The notes under the pieces were generated by a model, which saw nothing but the letters and a program-made list of their open reading frames with translations, was not told where the DNA came from and did no database searches. DNA of 7,933 bases from Proteiniphilum sp. UBA4977 (GTDB taxonomy: Bacteria > Bacteroidota > Bacteroidia > Bacteroidales > Dysgonomonadaceae), in contig DGZP01000066.1 in NCBI GenBank assembly GCA_002398565.1, forward strand, positions 1-7,933. Reading direction: 5' to 3'. A program made the position numbers and the translations under genes. Shown one piece after another: positions 7,152 through 7,933 of this stretch. The number at the start of each line of letters is the position of its first letter. The stretch's first letter is position 1.

Positions 7152-7933
7152 TCAATTAATGCTTTTCTTTACGGATGTGTTGCCACCTTCCGATAAGGAT
7201 ATATCAACCGGTTGATTGCCCTGCCATGCCCCTCTTGTAAAATCAGGTACTTCTATAGGCCTGGAATTATTAGATAAAGACCACTGACTCAACGAAGTTA
7301 TCACACTCCATGCAGCAGCGTCGTACACATCAATATCCATCGGTAATCCGTTTCTTAAACAGTCGATAAGCCTCCATGTCATCAGAAAATCCATTCCTCC
7401 ATGCCCTCCGACCTCCTGCGCCATATCTCCGATCCTTTTCACAATCTTCGGCATATATTGCTCATTTACCTTTTTCATTTCTTCTTCGTTCAACCACTCG
7501 TCCCCGACGGAGATTCTGGCCGGGAGCGGATATTTCTGGGCGGCAGCGCGGGTTCCGCTGATGGCATGTATCCGCGAATAAACTCTGGGGCTTGTAGTGT
7601 CATGCTGCAGCATGATAGTACGACCCTTTTCAGTACGAATGATCGAAGTATTTATATTACCCCTGTAGGAATCGGTATTGAATTTTTGATAGAACGGGTC
7701 GGATGAAGCCAACTCTGCTACATTTTTGCCCAACATAAAATCATCTGACGACATAGAAACCATATGGCTCAATTTATCCCCACGATTTATATTCATGATC
7801 TGACAAACCGGGCCTAATCCATGGGTAGGGTAGATATTCCCGTCATGATACTGACTCTCTTCGAGTCTCCACATATCATTATCCCTCGTCTTTTCATAGA
7901 TCTTTTGAAAGTGCAGATAAGCAGCATCGCCGT
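7152..7933 (-). CDS. GH109 family (Gfo/Idh/MocA-type) glycosidase, C-terminal part (5' end outside the window)
   Basis: The reading frame is open from the right window edge, starting GDAAYLHFQK, so the ATG at 7872-7874 is an internal Met and the NAD-binding Rossmann domain lies beyond the window. The visible 260 residues are the catalytic/C-terminal part of a GH109 enzyme, a family that includes the NAD-dependent alpha-N-acetylgalactosaminidase of Elizabethkingia. Marker segments, in order, are MWRLEE, GNIYPTHGLGPV, NINRGD, SMSSDDF, IMLQHDTTSPRVYSR, GGHGGMDFLM and GLPMDIDVYDAAAWS. The YPTH block matches, from memory, the Tyr225/His228 active-site pair of the characterised enzyme, so activity is plausible. 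GH109 chemistry oxidises C3 of the sugar transiently with a bound NAD. Family members commonly carry a Tat signal, but the N-terminus cannot be seen here. It is the upstream gene of a pair with the phosphodiester glycosidase 16 bp downstream. Family is confident; sugar specificity is inferred. Confidence 0.93.
   Translation of the reverse strand, partial: GDAAYLHFQKIYEKTRDNDMWRLEESQYHDGNIYPTHGLGPVCQIMNINRGDKLSHMVSMSSDDFMLGKNVAELASSDPFYQKFNTDSYRGNINTSIIRTEKGRTIMLQHDTTSPRVYSRIHAISGTRAAAQKYPLPARISVGDEWLNEEEMKKVNEQYMPKIVKRIGDMAQEVGGHGGMDFLMTWRLIDCLRNGLPMDIDVYDAAAWSVITSLSQWSLSNNSRPIEVPDFTRGAWQGNQPVDISLSEGGNTSVKKSIN

Noticed and set aside
7376..7706. Open frames on the plus strand inside the GH109 gene
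   Set aside because: They lie antisense to strongly conserved GH109 motifs, and their translations show no family features.
7872..7874. ATG (minus strand) as the start of the GH109 gene
   Set aside because: The frame continues open to the window edge, and family members have a complete Rossmann domain before this MWRLEE segment.
1..7933. tRNA, rRNA, CRISPR, insertion sequence or phage elements
   Set aside because: No repeat arrays, transposase or integrase motifs, or structured RNA genes were seen; nearly all of the window is coding.

Overview
The window looks like chromosomal DNA of a Bacteroidota bacterium. The evidence is moderate GC with AT-rich gaps, no Shine-Dalgarno sequences before the starts, a candidate promoter of the Bacteroidota -33/-7 type, a short lipobox signal, and a set of exported glycan-active enzymes (GH109, a phosphodiester glycosidase with Fn3-like repeats, a glycosidase-like protein with a carbohydrate-binding module). 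The genus cannot be fixed. No SusC/SusD pair, transporter, regulator, RNA gene, CRISPR array or mobile element is visible.

Layout. Plus strand, 1-2809: two genes 32 bp apart, probably one operon. The first is a DegT/DnrJ/EryC1/StrS-type PLP aminotransferase whose 5' end lies outside the window. The second is a neutral-ceramidase-like metal-dependent hydrolase. Both begin with nearly the same twin-arginine (Tat) signal. Positions 2810-2996 are a 187-bp gap with a terminator-like long hairpin, a candidate promoter and a perfect 9-bp inverted repeat spanning the -7 element. Plus strand, 2997-5327: a 776-residue protein that looks like an unclassified TIM-barrel glycosidase with a C-terminal CBM-like domain and a helical tail. 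Minus strand, 5351-7933: a gene pair read from the right edge leftwards, the C-terminal part of a GH109 enzyme (5' end outside the window) followed 16 bp later by a lipoprotein phosphodiester glycosidase. The plus and minus transcription units converge at about 5340 with a 23-bp gap.

How the genes may work together. All five products look exported or belong to families that usually are: two have visible Tat signals, one has a lipoprotein signal, one has a weak Sec-like N-terminus, and GH109 enzymes commonly carry Tat signals. The set could dismantle or remodel an amino-sugar-containing, possibly phosphodiester-linked glycan or glycolipid in the periplasm or at the cell surface. The unusual element is the sugar-aminotransferase-type enzyme with a Tat signal, since this family is normally cytoplasmic and acts on nucleotide sugars or cyclitols. 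Its proximity to a GH109 enzyme, whose chemistry passes through a 3-keto sugar, suggests an extracytoplasmic oxidation/transamination route. That route is inference only.
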